20,996 bases of DNA from JAZKFR01 sp040386295 (GTDB lineage Bacteria > Pseudomonadota > Gammaproteobacteria > Burkholderiales > Rhodocyclaceae). The translations under genes were made by a program, and so were the position numbers. The DNA lies in contig JAZKFR010000017.1 in assembly GCA_040386295.1 (NCBI GenBank), positions 1 through 20,996 on the forward strand, written 5' to 3'. This document shows, in pieces, positions 1 to 8,247 of this stretch (the stretch's first letter is position 1; the number at the start of each line of letters is the position of its first letter). A model generated the notes under the pieces. That model ran no database searches, was not told the origin of the DNA, and was given only the letters and a program-made list of their open reading frames with translations.

Positions 1-1
1 C

Positions 2-28
2 TTAATGCTTATGATCGTATCGAAATGA
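2..28 (+). CDS. Possible 3' end of an upstream gene, overlapping hisZ
   Basis: A frame open from the window edge reads LMLMIVSK and stops at TGA 26-28, which overlaps the hisZ ATG (25-27) as ATGA. The hydrophobic tail would suit a small inner-membrane protein such as the DUF2065 protein that often precedes hisZ in Burkholderiales. Only eight residues are visible, so identity is inference. The overlap would explain why hisZ lacks a clear ribosome binding site. Confidence 0.35.
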   Translation, partial: LMLMIVSK

Positions 29-1176
29 ACTGGTTGCTGCCCGAAAATTTAGCCGATGCTTTACCGCACGAAGCGGCACAAATAGAGCGTTTGCGCCGTA
101 GCGCACTCGATCTGTTTCAGCGTCACGGTTACGAACAAATCATGCCGCCTTTGCTCGAATACCTAGACGCACTGCTGACGGGCTCTGGCTCCGATCTCAA
201 ACTACGAACCTTTAAATTAGTCGATCAGATTTCTGGCCGCACGCTCGGTGTGCGTGCCGACATTACGCCGCAAGCTGCGCGGATTGACGCACAACTGCTC
301 AACCGGCCAGGTGTCACGCGTTTGTGTTATTGCGATAGCGTGCTGCACACACTGCCCGCCACGCAAGTCGCCAGCCGCGAGCCAATCCAGCTCGGCATTG
401 AGCTATACGCTTACGCCGGGGTGGCCGCTGACATCGAGGTCATTCGATTGCTTGCGGCAACGCTCAAACATCTAGGCGCGCCCGCCGCACGTATTGACAT
501 CGGCCATGTGGGTGTTTTTTGCGCGCTTGCCGAAGCGCTAGCGCTGAGTGTTGATGACGAAGCAAAACTGCTGCAACTGCTACAAAGCAAGGATCTGCCG
601 ACTTTGCAAACGCACTGTGCCGAGTACGCCGAACCTTATCGTTCGGCACTGTTACTCTTACCTCAGCTTTATGGTGATGCCGAAGAAGTCTTAACGCGCG
701 CGCAACAGGAGCTGCCTGCTCTAGCAAAGATCAGCGGCGCGCTAGCTGCGTTAAACGCCTTATCTAAGGCCATGCCGAATCTGCCGCTGTCTTTTGATCT
801 TGCCGATTTACGCGGTTACCACTATCACAACGGCGTTGTTTTTGCTGCTTACTACCCGAACTTCCCCAGTGCCATCGCGCGCGGCGGACGCTACGACGGG
901 GTTGGTAAAACCTTTGGGCGTGACCGCGCAGCGACCGGTTTCTCAATGGATTTACGCGAAATCGCGCGTTTAGCCCCCATGCCATTACTCAACACAGGTA
1001 TTGTCGCCCCCTACGCCGAACACGATTCGCTTCTGGGCGAACTGATCAACAGCTTGCGTGCACAAGGTGAACGCGTAATCGAATTATTACCAGACGAACA
1101 ACACCTCGAACATCCGCAGTGCAACCGCCGTATTACTTCGTCTAACGGCCAGTGGATCATCCAAGAAATCAATTAG
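25..1176 (+). CDS. hisZ: ATP phosphoribosyltransferase regulatory subunit HisZ
   Basis: HisZ is a catalytically inactive relative of histidyl-tRNA synthetase. It binds the short form of HisG to make the ATP phosphoribosyltransferase that starts histidine synthesis in the cytoplasm. The 383-residue protein has the usual family length. It carries class II synthetase-like motifs: RADITPQ near residue 77, YHNGVVF near 267 and GGRYDG near 287. The MNWLLPE start matches family N-termini and is preferred although no Shine-Dalgarno is seen, because the ATG overlaps a possible upstream stop codon. purA follows 12 nt downstream, so the two are probably co-transcribed. The family is known to be regulatory only and to need HisG, which is not in this window. 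Confidence 0.95.
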   Translation: MNWLLPENLADALPHEAAQIERLRRSALDLFQRHGYEQIMPPLLEYLDALLTGSGSDLKLRTFKLVDQISGRTLGVRADITPQAARIDAQLLNRPGVTRLCYCDSVLHTLPATQVASREPIQLGIELYAYAGVAADIEVIRLLAATLKHLGAPAARIDIGHVGVFCALAEALALSVDDEAKLLQLLQSKDLPTLQTHCAEYAEPYRSALLLLPQLYGDAEEVLTRAQQELPALAKISGALAALNALSKAMPNLPLSFDLADLRGYHYHNGVVFAAYYPNFPSAIARGGRYDGVGKTFGRDRAATGFSMDLREIARLAPMPLLNTGIVAPYAEHDSLLGELINSLRAQGERVIELLPDEQHLEHPQCNRRITSSNGQWIIQEIN

Positions 1177-1188
1177 ACCTAAGCAAAC

Positions 1189-2508
1189 ATGAGCAAAAAA
1201 ACAGCTAAAAACGTCGTCGTCGTCGGGACGCAATGGGGCGATGAGGGCAAAGGCAAGATCGTCGACTGGTTGACCGATCACGCGCAAGGGGTAGTTCGCT
1301 TTCAAGGCGGACACAACGCAGGCCATACCCTACTCATCGGCAAACAAGAATACAAACTCAACCTGGTTCCTTCGGGGATCATCCGTCAAGACGTGGAATG
1401 CTTCATAGGCAACGGTGTGGTGCTAGACATCCATCATTTGCTCGCGGAAATAAACGGCTTGGAAGCGGGCGGCATCGAGGTGCGTTCACGGCTGAAAATC
1501 AGCCCAGGCTGTCCTTTGATCCTGGCTTACCACTCAGCACTCGACCATGCGCGCGAAGCAGCTAAGTGTCGCGATAGCAAAATTGGCACGACGGGTAAGG
1601 GAATTGGACCGGCCTACGAAGACAAAATAGCGCGCCGCGCTTTACGCGTGTACGACCTCTTCTACCCTCAGCGTTTTGCCGAGAAACTGAGGGAAAACGT
1701 CGACTACCACAATTTTGTCTTGACCGGTTTTCTCGGTGCAAAAGCAGTCGACTACGAGGCTATTTTGGCGCAGGCCATGGCCGATGCCGAAGCGATCAAA
1801 CCGATGGTGACCGATGTTTCGGCCGCGCTGTACGCCGCCAACCAAGCGGGGAAAAATCTTCTATTTGAAGGCGCGCAAGGTAGCTTGCTCGATATCGATC
1901 ACGGCACTTACCCGTTTGTCACCTCGTCCAATTGCGTGGCGGGGCAGGCCGCTGCCGGCTCGGGTGTTGGGCCGGGCATGCTGCATTATGTTCTGGGCAT
2001 TACCAAGGCCTACTGCACCCGCGTTGGGGGGGGGCCGTTCCCGAGCGAGCTAGACATTGAAACAGTCGGTCTGCCGGGACATCAAATGTCGCAGAAAGGC
2101 CGTGAGTTTGGCACCGTCACCGGACGTAAGCGCCGCTGTGGCTGGCTCGATATTGCGGCGCTCAAACGTTCTATCCAAATCAACGGCGTCAGCGGCTTGT
2201 GCATCACCAAACTCGACGTACTCGACGGACTGGCCGAGTTAAAAATCTGCACCGGCTATCGCCTAAAAGGCGAAGACGTCGGCTTATTGCCCATGGGTTC
2301 AGACGAAGTTTCAGCGTGCGAGCCAATCCTTGAAAGCATGCCCGGTTGGAGTGAAAACACCTTTGGTGTCAACAAACTCGAAGCTTTGCCAGCGGCAGCG
2401 CGCGCTTATTTGGCGCGGATTGAAGCTTTGTGCGAGATTCCGATTGATCTCGTCTCGTCAGGCCCTGAGCGCGACGAAACCATTTTGCGTAGACATCCGT
2501 TTGCTTAA
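1189..2508 (+). CDS. purA: Adenylosuccinate synthetase PurA
   Basis: PurA joins IMP and aspartate using GTP to make adenylosuccinate, the first committed step from IMP to AMP, in the cytoplasm. The 439-residue protein is full length. It shows the GDEGKGK phosphate loop at residues 17-23 (catalytic Asp18), GHNAGHT at 41-47 (catalytic His46) and GTTGKGIGP at 133-141. It starts 12 nt after hisZ and ends shortly before a stem-loop terminator, so hisZ-purA appears to be a unit. In many Burkholderiales a phosphoribosyltransferase gene follows purA; here none does. A run of nine G at 2026-2034 encodes the glycines of the conserved GGGPFPSEL segment and leaves the frame intact. Confidence 0.97.
   Translation: MSKKTAKNVVVVGTQWGDEGKGKIVDWLTDHAQGVVRFQGGHNAGHTLLIGKQEYKLNLVPSGIIRQDVECFIGNGVVLDIHHLLAEINGLEAGGIEVRSRLKISPGCPLILAYHSALDHAREAAKCRDSKIGTTGKGIGPAYEDKIARRALRVYDLFYPQRFAEKLRENVDYHNFVLTGFLGAKAVDYEAILAQAMADAEAIKPMVTDVSAALYAANQAGKNLLFEGAQGSLLDIDHGTYPFVTSSNCVAGQAAAGSGVGPGMLHYVLGITKAYCTRVGGGPFPSELDIETVGLPGHQMSQKGREFGTVTGRKRRCGWLDIAALKRSIQINGVSGLCITKLDVLDGLAELKICTGYRLKGEDVGLLPMGSDEVSACEPILESMPGWSENTFGVNKLEALPAAARAYLARIEALCEIPIDLVSSGPERDETILRRHPFA
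2026..2034 (+). repeat. Nine-G homopolymer inside purA
   Basis: Nine consecutive G residues follow GTT and encode three glycines before PFPSEL. The reading frame continues normally, so the count is right in this assembly. Runs of this length are prone to slippage and to sequencing error. Confidence 0.9.
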
Positions 2509-2552
2509 AACCAAGCTTGCTGTTTGAGCAGCGCTGCTACTAGAGAACTGAG

Positions 2553-2597
2553 CGCCAAGCAAAGTCAAGACAGTTCGCTTGGCGTTTATGCTTTTTT
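2553..2597 (+). terminator. Intrinsic terminator after purA
   Basis: CGCCAAGC (2553-2560) pairs perfectly with GCTTGGCG (2577-2584) around a 16-nt loop. A T-rich stretch ending in six T (2592-2597) follows. The U-tract lies only on the right side, so it serves the rightward hisZ-purA transcript and not queD. Confidence 0.75.
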
Positions 2598-2628
2598 AGT
2601 TGCTTCTTAGTTGGCTCTTAGTTGGCTC
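2596..2628. repeat. 11-bp tandem repeat, three copies
   Basis: Three consecutive units of TTAGTTGGCTC are present at 2596-2606, 2607-2617 and 2618-2628. The first differs (TTAGTTGCTTC). They lie between the purA terminator and the end of queD. A second short direct repeat, AGCATCAAAC, occurs twice at 2678-2697 and runs into the queD stop. Confidence 0.8.
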
Positions 2629-2691
2629 TTACTCGATCGCCGCTGAGCCATTACCGTCTGCACTGTCTGAGCCAACAAGCATCAAACAGCA

Positions 2692-3138
2692 TCAAACGCT
2701 TGCCAGCGCGTCCGCCCAGCAATTAGGGGTCTCGTACAGGCGCACTCGCCGCAAACTCAGGTGCCGCCCATAAACCCCTCGGTAAACCGGATCGAGCACC
2801 TTGAACGCCAGTTGCGCCAGATTCTCCGCAGTCGGTACGCAGTCGAGCAAAACCGTGTTGTGGTCGGGCAAAGACTGTAAGAATCGAACAATCGTTTCGT
2901 CGCCGCGATAAACCAAAAAAGCGTGATCCCACACATCGACGATATGAATTTTGGCCAAACGTTTAAGCTCAGAAAAATCCATCACCATGCCATTTTCTGG
3001 ATCACCGTCATGCTGCACAAGCTCGCCTTGCAGGCTAATCTCAAGCGCATAACGATGGCCGTGCAAATGACGACACTGGCTTTGATGATCAGGAATGCGG
3101 TGGCCTGCGTCAAACTCAAGGCGGCGGGTAATCAGCAT
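2692..3138 (-). CDS. queD: 6-carboxytetrahydropterin synthase QueD (6-pyruvoyl-tetrahydropterin synthase family)
   Basis: QueD converts dihydroneopterin triphosphate to 6-carboxytetrahydropterin on the way to preQ0 and the queuosine tRNA modification. The 148-residue protein shows the zinc-binding histidines His13 (FDAGH), His26 and His28 (HLHGH). It also has a candidate catalytic Cys22, the WDHAFL segment near residue 90 and a C-terminal RLYETP glutamate. The start ATG at 3138 fits the family N-terminus. It is divergent from a radical SAM gene 59 nt away. The family also contains true pyruvoyl-tetrahydropterin synthases, but QueD is the usual bacterial role and the one I assign. Confidence 0.9.
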   Translation of the reverse strand: MLITRRLEFDAGHRIPDHQSQCRHLHGHRYALEISLQGELVQHDGDPENGMVMDFSELKRLAKIHIVDVWDHAFLVYRGDETIVRFLQSLPDHNTVLLDCVPTAENLAQLAFKVLDPVYRGVYGRHLSLRRVRLYETPNCWADALASV

Positions 3139-3172
3139 AGTCAGCGTTGGGTGGCAAAAGAAAAGGAGCGCG

Positions 3173-3178
3173 ATTATA
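3173..3178 (-). promoter_or_regulatory. Candidate -10 box (TATAAT) for queD
   Basis: A perfect TATAAT, read leftwards, lies 35 nt upstream of the queD ATG, with a TG just before it. The -35 region is poor (best match TTCATG at an 18-nt spacing). The flanking CGCGATTATAC string also occurs at the leuS promoter. Confidence 0.55.
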
Positions 3179-3197
3179 CACTGCGTAGCGTGCTGCC

Positions 3198-4082
3198 ATG
3201 AACGACACGGACGGCCAAAACCCAGCAGAAAACGAGCCCTCCATGATGCTCAGTAGTAACGAGCATAGTCGTGATAGCGCCGGGTTGACCTACGTCTATC
3301 CCGTCGTTTCACGCCGCGCGGGGGGCGTTTCAATCGGCATCAATTTGAATATCAACAACGCCTGCAATTGGGCCTGCGTTTATTGCCAGGTGCCCAATCT
3401 GACGCGCGGCGGCCCGCCACCGATCGACCTTGAACAGCTGAGCGATGAGTTGCGCTGTTTTCTACGTAGCGTCCTCGAGGGTGATTTTTTGCTGCGTCAT
3501 GTTCCTGCCGAGGCGCGCCGTTTGATGGATGTCGCTTTTTCGGGTAATGGCGAACCAACCAGTGCGCGCGAATTTAGCCAAGCGGTAGAACGAGTTGAGC
3601 AAATACTGCGCGAATTTTCTTTGCTCGACAGCCTCAAACTGCGTTTGATTACGAACGGCAGCCTGCTGCATCGCAGTACGGTGCGCCAAGGCATCGCCAG
3701 AATCGGCAAACTCAACGGTGAGGTCTGGTTCAAGATTGACCGCACCACGGCCAGCGGCATCGCCGCAGTCAACGCGGTGCAAGTCAAACCAGAACAGGTG
3801 AAACGCTCACTTTTAAGCTGCGCAAAACGGGCGCCAACGTGGGTGCAAAGCTGTTACTTCGCGATCGATGGTGCGGAAAACAGCGAGGCGGAGCGCGCGA
3901 GCTATATCGAATTCATACGCTCGGTGCGGCATGAGATACAAGGCGTACTGCTCTACGGCCTGGCGCGCCCTTCTTTGCAGCCGCAAGCAAGCCGTCTGAG
4001 CAGGCTGTCGCAAGAAGCTTTTCAAGCCTTTGCACACAGAATTAGCGAAGAAGCTGAGGTCCTCGTTTTAGCCAATCCTTGA
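3198..4082 (+). CDS. Radical SAM protein of unknown specific role
   Basis: This 294-residue protein has the CxxxCxxC cluster motif as Cys56, Cys60 and Cys63 (CNWACVYC). It holds a 4Fe-4S cluster that cleaves S-adenosylmethionine. A GNGEPT motif at 116-121 and an ITNGSLL segment near 150 are typical of the SAM-binding barrel. The spacing CX3CX2C differs from QueE, which has a longer first gap, so although it sits divergent to queD it should not be called queE. The annotated ATG at 3198 has no good ribosome binding site. An AAGGAG at 3160-3165 is 33 nt upstream and therefore too far. The N-terminal 30 residues look poorly conserved, so the true start may be further inside, for example at Met16 or Met17. 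Confidence 0.85.
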   Translation: MNDTDGQNPAENEPSMMLSSNEHSRDSAGLTYVYPVVSRRAGGVSIGINLNINNACNWACVYCQVPNLTRGGPPPIDLEQLSDELRCFLRSVLEGDFLLRHVPAEARRLMDVAFSGNGEPTSAREFSQAVERVEQILREFSLLDSLKLRLITNGSLLHRSTVRQGIARIGKLNGEVWFKIDRTTASGIAAVNAVQVKPEQVKRSLLSCAKRAPTWVQSCYFAIDGAENSEAERASYIEFIRSVRHEIQGVLLYGLARPSLQPQASRLSRLSQEAFQAFAHRISEEAEVLVLANP

Positions 4083-4308
4083 TTAACGTGCTTTGATTGG
4101 AAACAGCAAGACAGAGCCAGCCGACTTGAACAGTTCTTGCGCTTTTTCAGCTTGAACCAGCGTGCTTTGTACTGCCCTGAAGCTCTACGCCATCCGTTGG
4201 CTGCGCGTGTTTCGTGGCAGTATTAGGTGAACTTCGTTGCTGCCCAGCCGCTGCGAGGCTGCTAGGTACACAGACGCTGCAAGCAGTGGCCATCGATAAG
4301 GAATTAGC
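4083..4308. other. 226-bp leader region before argA
   Basis: No ORF with family character, tRNA or clear terminator is visible here. CCAATC (4072-4077) and GATTGG (4095-4100) form a weak inverted repeat across the end of the radical SAM gene, without a T tract. The region presumably carries the argA promoter, but I cannot point to convincing -35 and -10 boxes. Confidence 0.5.
4298..4302 (+). promoter_or_regulatory. Ribosome binding site of argA
   Basis: AAGGA lies six nt before the ATG at 4309 and supports that start over internal methionines. Confidence 0.7.
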
Positions 4309-5628
4309 ATGTCTGAAGAATTAAGTTCTGCCCATTTTGTCTCTTGGTTTCGCTCGGTTGCGCCTTACGTCAATTTGTTTCGTGGCAAAACTTTTGTCAT
4401 TGCTTTTGGCGGCAAAGCCATCTCAGGACCGCTCGCGCGAACTCTGGCTTACGACGTTAATTTGCTGGCGGCGCTCGGCGTTCGCTTGGTTTTGGTGCAC
4501 GGCGCACGCCCCCAGATTGAGGAAGCTTTGCGTGAAAAAGGCCTGGAAGCGCCGTATCACAGCCATTACCGCATCACCGATGCAGCAGCATTGGATTGTG
4601 TCATCGACGCTGTGGGCAGCGTTTATCTTGAGATTGAGGCGCTGCTGTCACAGGGGCTGCCCGATACGCCGATGGCGAACAGTAGAATTCGCGTGGTCGG
4701 CGGCAATTTCATTACCGCCAAGCCCGTCGGCGTCCTTGAAGGCGTCGATATGCACTACGCCGGTCAAGTACGCAAAATCGATAGCGAGGGCATTCGCGCG
4801 CAATTAGGCATAGGTAATATCGTTTTACTGTCGTGCATAGGAACAAGTCCGACTGGTGAGATTTTCAACCTCGCGATGGAAGAAGTCGCTGAGTCGACGG
4901 CGACGATTTTGAGCGCAGACAAGTTGATTTTTCTCACCGATAGCCCAGGCTTGGTCGATGCCGAGGGGCAGTTGCTCGACGAGCTGACCGCAGACGCAGC
5001 GGATAAATTGATCAACTCAGGTGAGCTCTTATCAACCGACTTAAAACGCTATCTGCCCTGCGCGGTACGCGCCAGTCGAGCCGGGGTTGGACGGGTTCAT
5101 TTAATTAGCTACGACGAGGATGGCACTTTGCTACGCGAGCTTTTCTCGCGCGACGGGGTGGGCACCATCATTACGCGCGAATCGCTGGAGCAGCTACGCG
5201 ATGCCCGGCCGGATGACATTAGCGGGCTGGTCGCCTTGATCGAACCTTTGGAAGAAAACGGAAGCTTGGTGCGCCGCTCACGCGAGTTGCTCGAACGCGA
5301 AATTAGCCGTTTTTCAGTCGTCGAACACGACGGCATGATCGTCGGTTGCGCTGCGCTTTATCCCTACAGCGACGAACAGGCTGAGCTGGCGTGCATGGCA
5401 GTGCACCCAAACTATAGACGCTGGGGTTATGGCGAGCAGTTGATGAAGCAGATCGAGGTGCGCGCGCGCAGCAGTGGGGTCAAACGCTTATTCGTCCTGA
5501 CCACCGTCACCGGCTATTGGTTCAAGGAACGCGGCTTCACCGAGCGCCCCGTGAGCGAACTACCGACTGAGAAGCGCTTGCTATACAACTTGCAGCGGCG
5601 CTCAAAGGTTTTGATCAAGACTTTGTAA
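4309..5628 (+). CDS. argA: N-acetylglutamate synthase ArgA
   Basis: ArgA transfers acetyl from acetyl-CoA to glutamate, the first step of arginine synthesis. The 439 residues match the classical two-domain form. An amino-acid-kinase-like domain spans roughly 20-285 (GGK at 34-36, VHGARPQI at 63-70) and in this family binds arginine for feedback inhibition. A GNAT acetyltransferase domain spans about 290-435, with the acetyl-CoA loop RRWGYGEQL near 370 preceded by MAVHPNY. It has a good ribosome binding site and appears to be transcribed alone. It is convergent with proA, so two glutamate-derived amino acid pathways lie side by side. No arginine-repressor site could be recognised. Confidence 0.95.
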   Translation: MSEELSSAHFVSWFRSVAPYVNLFRGKTFVIAFGGKAISGPLARTLAYDVNLLAALGVRLVLVHGARPQIEEALREKGLEAPYHSHYRITDAAALDCVIDAVGSVYLEIEALLSQGLPDTPMANSRIRVVGGNFITAKPVGVLEGVDMHYAGQVRKIDSEGIRAQLGIGNIVLLSCIGTSPTGEIFNLAMEEVAESTATILSADKLIFLTDSPGLVDAEGQLLDELTADAADKLINSGELLSTDLKRYLPCAVRASRAGVGRVHLISYDEDGTLLRELFSRDGVGTIITRESLEQLRDARPDDISGLVALIEPLEENGSLVRRSRELLEREISRFSVVEHDGMIVGCAALYPYSDEQAELACMAVHPNYRRWGYGEQLMKQIEVRARSSGVKRLFVLTTVTGYWFKERGFTERPVSELPTEKRLLYNLQRRSKVLIKTL

Positions 5629-5754
5629 CGACTTCGCGCAGTACCAAAGTTTGGCTTTGCTGCACACCCTTGTTCAGGCCGCTTGGGCGTACAGCAGAGG
5701 CTTGCGCCTACGCAGACGACGAAGGCTGCGAAGGCTGCACTAAGCAGATTCTCG

Positions 5755-7026
5755 TTAGCTACGAATCTGCCCACTGCCTAGAACGATCCATTTTTGACTG
5801 GTCAATCCCTCAAGACCCACCGGGCCACGGGCGTGGATTTTGTCGGTTGAAATGCCGATTTCCGCGCCGAGTCCGTATTCAAAGCCATCGGCAAAACGCG
5901 TAGACGCGTTGATCATGACCGAAGCGGAATCGACTTCGCGCAGAAAGCGCATGGCGGCGCTGTAGTTTTCGCTGATGATCGCGTCGGTATGGTGCGAGCC
6001 GTAGTGGTTGATATGCGTGATCGCCTCGTCGAGACCCGACACCACTTTGATCGAAATAATCGGCGCCAAAAACTCACTCGCGTAATCGTCTTCGGACGCT
6101 TTTTTGGCGTCGGCAATCAGGGCTTGCGTTTCAGCGCAAGCACGCATTTCAACGCCTTTTGCGCGCAGCATAGCGGCAATCGACGGCAGCTGTTGCGCTG
6201 CGACAGAACGCGCGATGAGCAAGGATTCAGTGGTGTTGCAGGTGCCATAGCGCTGAGTTTTAGCGTTTTCGACGATACGCAGCGCTTGCTCAGGGTTCGC
6301 CGCATCGTCGATGTACACATGGCAATTGCCGTCCAAATGTTGAATCATCGGAATGCGCGCCTCGGCGAGTAAGCGGCTGATCAAGCCTTTGCCTCCGCGC
6401 GGAACGAGCACGTCGATGTACTCGCGCAGGGTAATCAGATGACCGACCAGCGCACGATCTGTGTTGTCAATCACCTGAACCACCGTCGGCGGCAAACCCG
6501 CGCTCGCGAGTCCTTCTTGCACGCAAAGGGCAATCGCTTGATTGCTGCGAATGGCTTCGGAACCACCGCGCAAAATTGCCGCATTACCGGATTTAAGACA
6601 CAAGGCAGCGGCATCCACAGTGACGTTCGGACGTGCTTCGTAAATGATGCCGACAACCCCCAGCGGCACACGCATTTTGCCCACCTGAATGCCACTCGGA
6701 CGAAACTTGAGCTCGCTGATTTCGCCCACCGGATCGGCTAAAGCGGCAATTTGCTCGACGCCTATCGCCATGCTGACAATGCTTTTTTCGTTCAAGCTCA
6801 AACGATCGAGCAGCGCCGGCTCTAGGCCGGCTGCGCGTGCGGCGGCTACATCAGCCTGATTCGCCTGCAGCAAAGCCGGCGCCTCGCGACGCACGGCGCC
6901 GGCAATGGCAAGCAGGGCTTGATTCTTAGTCTGACTATCAGCGCGGGCGATGGCGCTGGCGGCAATACGGGCTTGTTGACCGATCAGCTTGGCTTCTTGG
7001 CTGAGCTTGCTTGCGACAGAGTTCAT
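5755..7026 (-). CDS. proA: Gamma-glutamyl phosphate reductase ProA
   Basis: ProA reduces gamma-glutamyl phosphate with NADPH to glutamate semialdehyde in proline synthesis. It belongs to the aldehyde dehydrogenase superfamily. The 423-residue protein is full length. The catalytic cysteine is Cys263 in KTQRYGTCNTTESLL, and VPRGGKGLI lies at 208-216. It starts at ATG 7026 with a weak AGAGAG ribosome binding site. It follows leuS-lptE-holA in the same direction, a gene order common in Betaproteobacteria. The 179-nt space after holA suggests it may have its own promoter. The 126-nt convergent gap to argA shows no convincing terminator. Confidence 0.96.
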   Translation of the reverse strand: MNSVASKLSQEAKLIGQQARIAASAIARADSQTKNQALLAIAGAVRREAPALLQANQADVAAARAAGLEPALLDRLSLNEKSIVSMAIGVEQIAALADPVGEISELKFRPSGIQVGKMRVPLGVVGIIYEARPNVTVDAAALCLKSGNAAILRGGSEAIRSNQAIALCVQEGLASAGLPPTVVQVIDNTDRALVGHLITLREYIDVLVPRGGKGLISRLLAEARIPMIQHLDGNCHVYIDDAANPEQALRIVENAKTQRYGTCNTTESLLIARSVAAQQLPSIAAMLRAKGVEMRACAETQALIADAKKASEDDYASEFLAPIISIKVVSGLDEAITHINHYGSHHTDAIISENYSAAMRFLREVDSASVMINASTRFADGFEYGLGAEIGISTDKIHARGPVGLEGLTSQKWIVLGSGQIRS

Positions 7027-7053
7027 ACGGGCTCTCTTTGCTGTGTTGTTTGA

Positions 7054-7080
7054 CGCTCTTGAAACATTCCGCTCTTGAAA
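7054..7080. repeat. Perfect 11-bp direct repeat upstream of proA
   Basis: CGCTCTTGAAA occurs at 7054-7064 and 7070-7080, a 16-bp period, 28-54 nt upstream of the proA start. It could be a regulator site or chance. No promoter boxes could be placed with confidence. Confidence 0.6.
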
Positions 7081-7205
7081 ATATTTTTGTGTGCGCTGCG
7101 GCTTTATCTCTCAAGGACAAGAGCGCTGAAATAAGCGAACCGAGCAAACGGCAGAATGATGTAGCCAGTGATTTTACGCCTGTCCTCAGCGTTTCATCTT
7201 CACAT

Positions 7206-8243
7206 TCAATGTGCTGGCAAAGCCGAGAAACGCAAGCCGAGGCGCAAAAATTCTGTCCACACATCCCCCTTACGCACGCCTTTGATCATCTGATCGATAC
7301 GGGCGGCGTGTGCCAAGGCGGCAAGCCCTGCATTGCGCGTACCCATTCGCTCTAGCGCGCGCTCAAGCAAATTTTGCCGCGCGCCCCACACACGCGCTTC
7401 GCGGAGCAAAACGGCCAGCGGCTGCTGCGCGGCCAAACCCGCTTTGAGCTGCGCCAAGGTGCGTATTTCTTCGCACAGCGCCCATAAAATCAAGGGCGGC
7501 GCCTCTCCTTCGTGACGCAAACCGTCGAGCGTTCGGCTTAGGCGTGCCAGGTCGCCGCTGAGAAAGGCGGCACGCAGGCCGTCAAGATCGTAGCGCGCGA
7601 CGTTGAGCACGGCTTCTTGAATTTGTTGCACATCGAGCCGCCCCGCCGGATAGAGCAGCGCGAGCTTTTGTAGCTCTTGATGTGCGGCCAGAAGGTTCCC
7701 TTCAACCCGTTCGGCGATAAAACGCAAGCCCTCGGCATCGCTACTTTGCTGCTGCATTTTGAGCCGCGCCGCCAGCCAATTAGGCAGCGCAGACAGCGTC
7801 GGCGCCACGAGTTTAATCAGCGCACCGGTACTGGCTAAGGCGCTCAGCCAGGGGGCTTTTTCTTCTTTCCAATCCAAACCCGGCAAGCTAATCAGCAGAA
7901 CGTGATCAAGCGCCTGCGTCAGCTTGCTTTGGGCGCAACGCGTGCAATAGTCGATCAACGCAGCGCTGCCATCGCGCCCAGGTTTACCGCTGGGAATACG
8001 CAATTCAATCAGCTGACGATCGGAGAACAAAGAACGTTCGCTCAAGACATGATTCAGCTCTGTCCAATTAAAACCGCTGAGCACCGTCAGAATCTGTCGT
8101 TCGACAAAACCAGCGCGCTGCGCCGCACGACGGATTTCGTCGCAGGCTTCCAGCACGAGTAAAGGCTCATCGCCATAAACGACGTAAATAGGCTTCAGCG
8201 GCTGCGCCAGATGCGCAGTGAGTTGCTCAGAGTTGAGCTGCAT
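7206..8243 (-). CDS. holA: DNA polymerase III delta subunit HolA
   Basis: HolA is the clamp-loader delta subunit, which opens the beta sliding clamp during replication. The 345-residue protein has the family N-terminus: PIYVVYGDEPLLVLEACDEI near residues 18-37, followed by the clamp-contacting segment with SERSLFSDRQLIEL near 68-81. It starts four nt after the lptE stop, so it is co-translated with leuS-lptE. Homologues are divergent in sequence, but the conserved N-terminus and the leuS-lptE-holA order make the call firm. Confidence 0.93.
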   Translation of the reverse strand: MQLNSEQLTAHLAQPLKPIYVVYGDEPLLVLEACDEIRRAAQRAGFVERQILTVLSGFNWTELNHVLSERSLFSDRQLIELRIPSGKPGRDGSAALIDYCTRCAQSKLTQALDHVLLISLPGLDWKEEKAPWLSALASTGALIKLVAPTLSALPNWLAARLKMQQQSSDAEGLRFIAERVEGNLLAAHQELQKLALLYPAGRLDVQQIQEAVLNVARYDLDGLRAAFLSGDLARLSRTLDGLRHEGEAPPLILWALCEEIRTLAQLKAGLAAQQPLAVLLREARVWGARQNLLERALERMGTRNAGLAALAHAARIDQMIKGVRKGDVWTEFLRLGLRFSALPAH

Positions 8244-8247
8244 CTGC

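Noticed and set aside
2026..2034. Frameshift in purA at the G run
   Set aside because: The frame remains open and the conserved GGGPFPSEL sequence is intact on both sides.
3198..4082. Naming the radical SAM gene queE because it neighbours queD
   Set aside because: The cysteine spacing is CX3CX2C, not the longer QueE pattern, and the sequence does not otherwise look like QueE.
4072..4100. CCAATC/GATTGG inverted repeat as a terminator of the radical SAM gene
   Set aside because: The stem is only 6 bp, the loop is long and no T tract follows.
5645..5659. CAAAG/CTTTG hairpin as a bidirectional terminator between argA and proA
   Set aside because: A 5-bp AT-rich stem with no T run is too weak to support the call.
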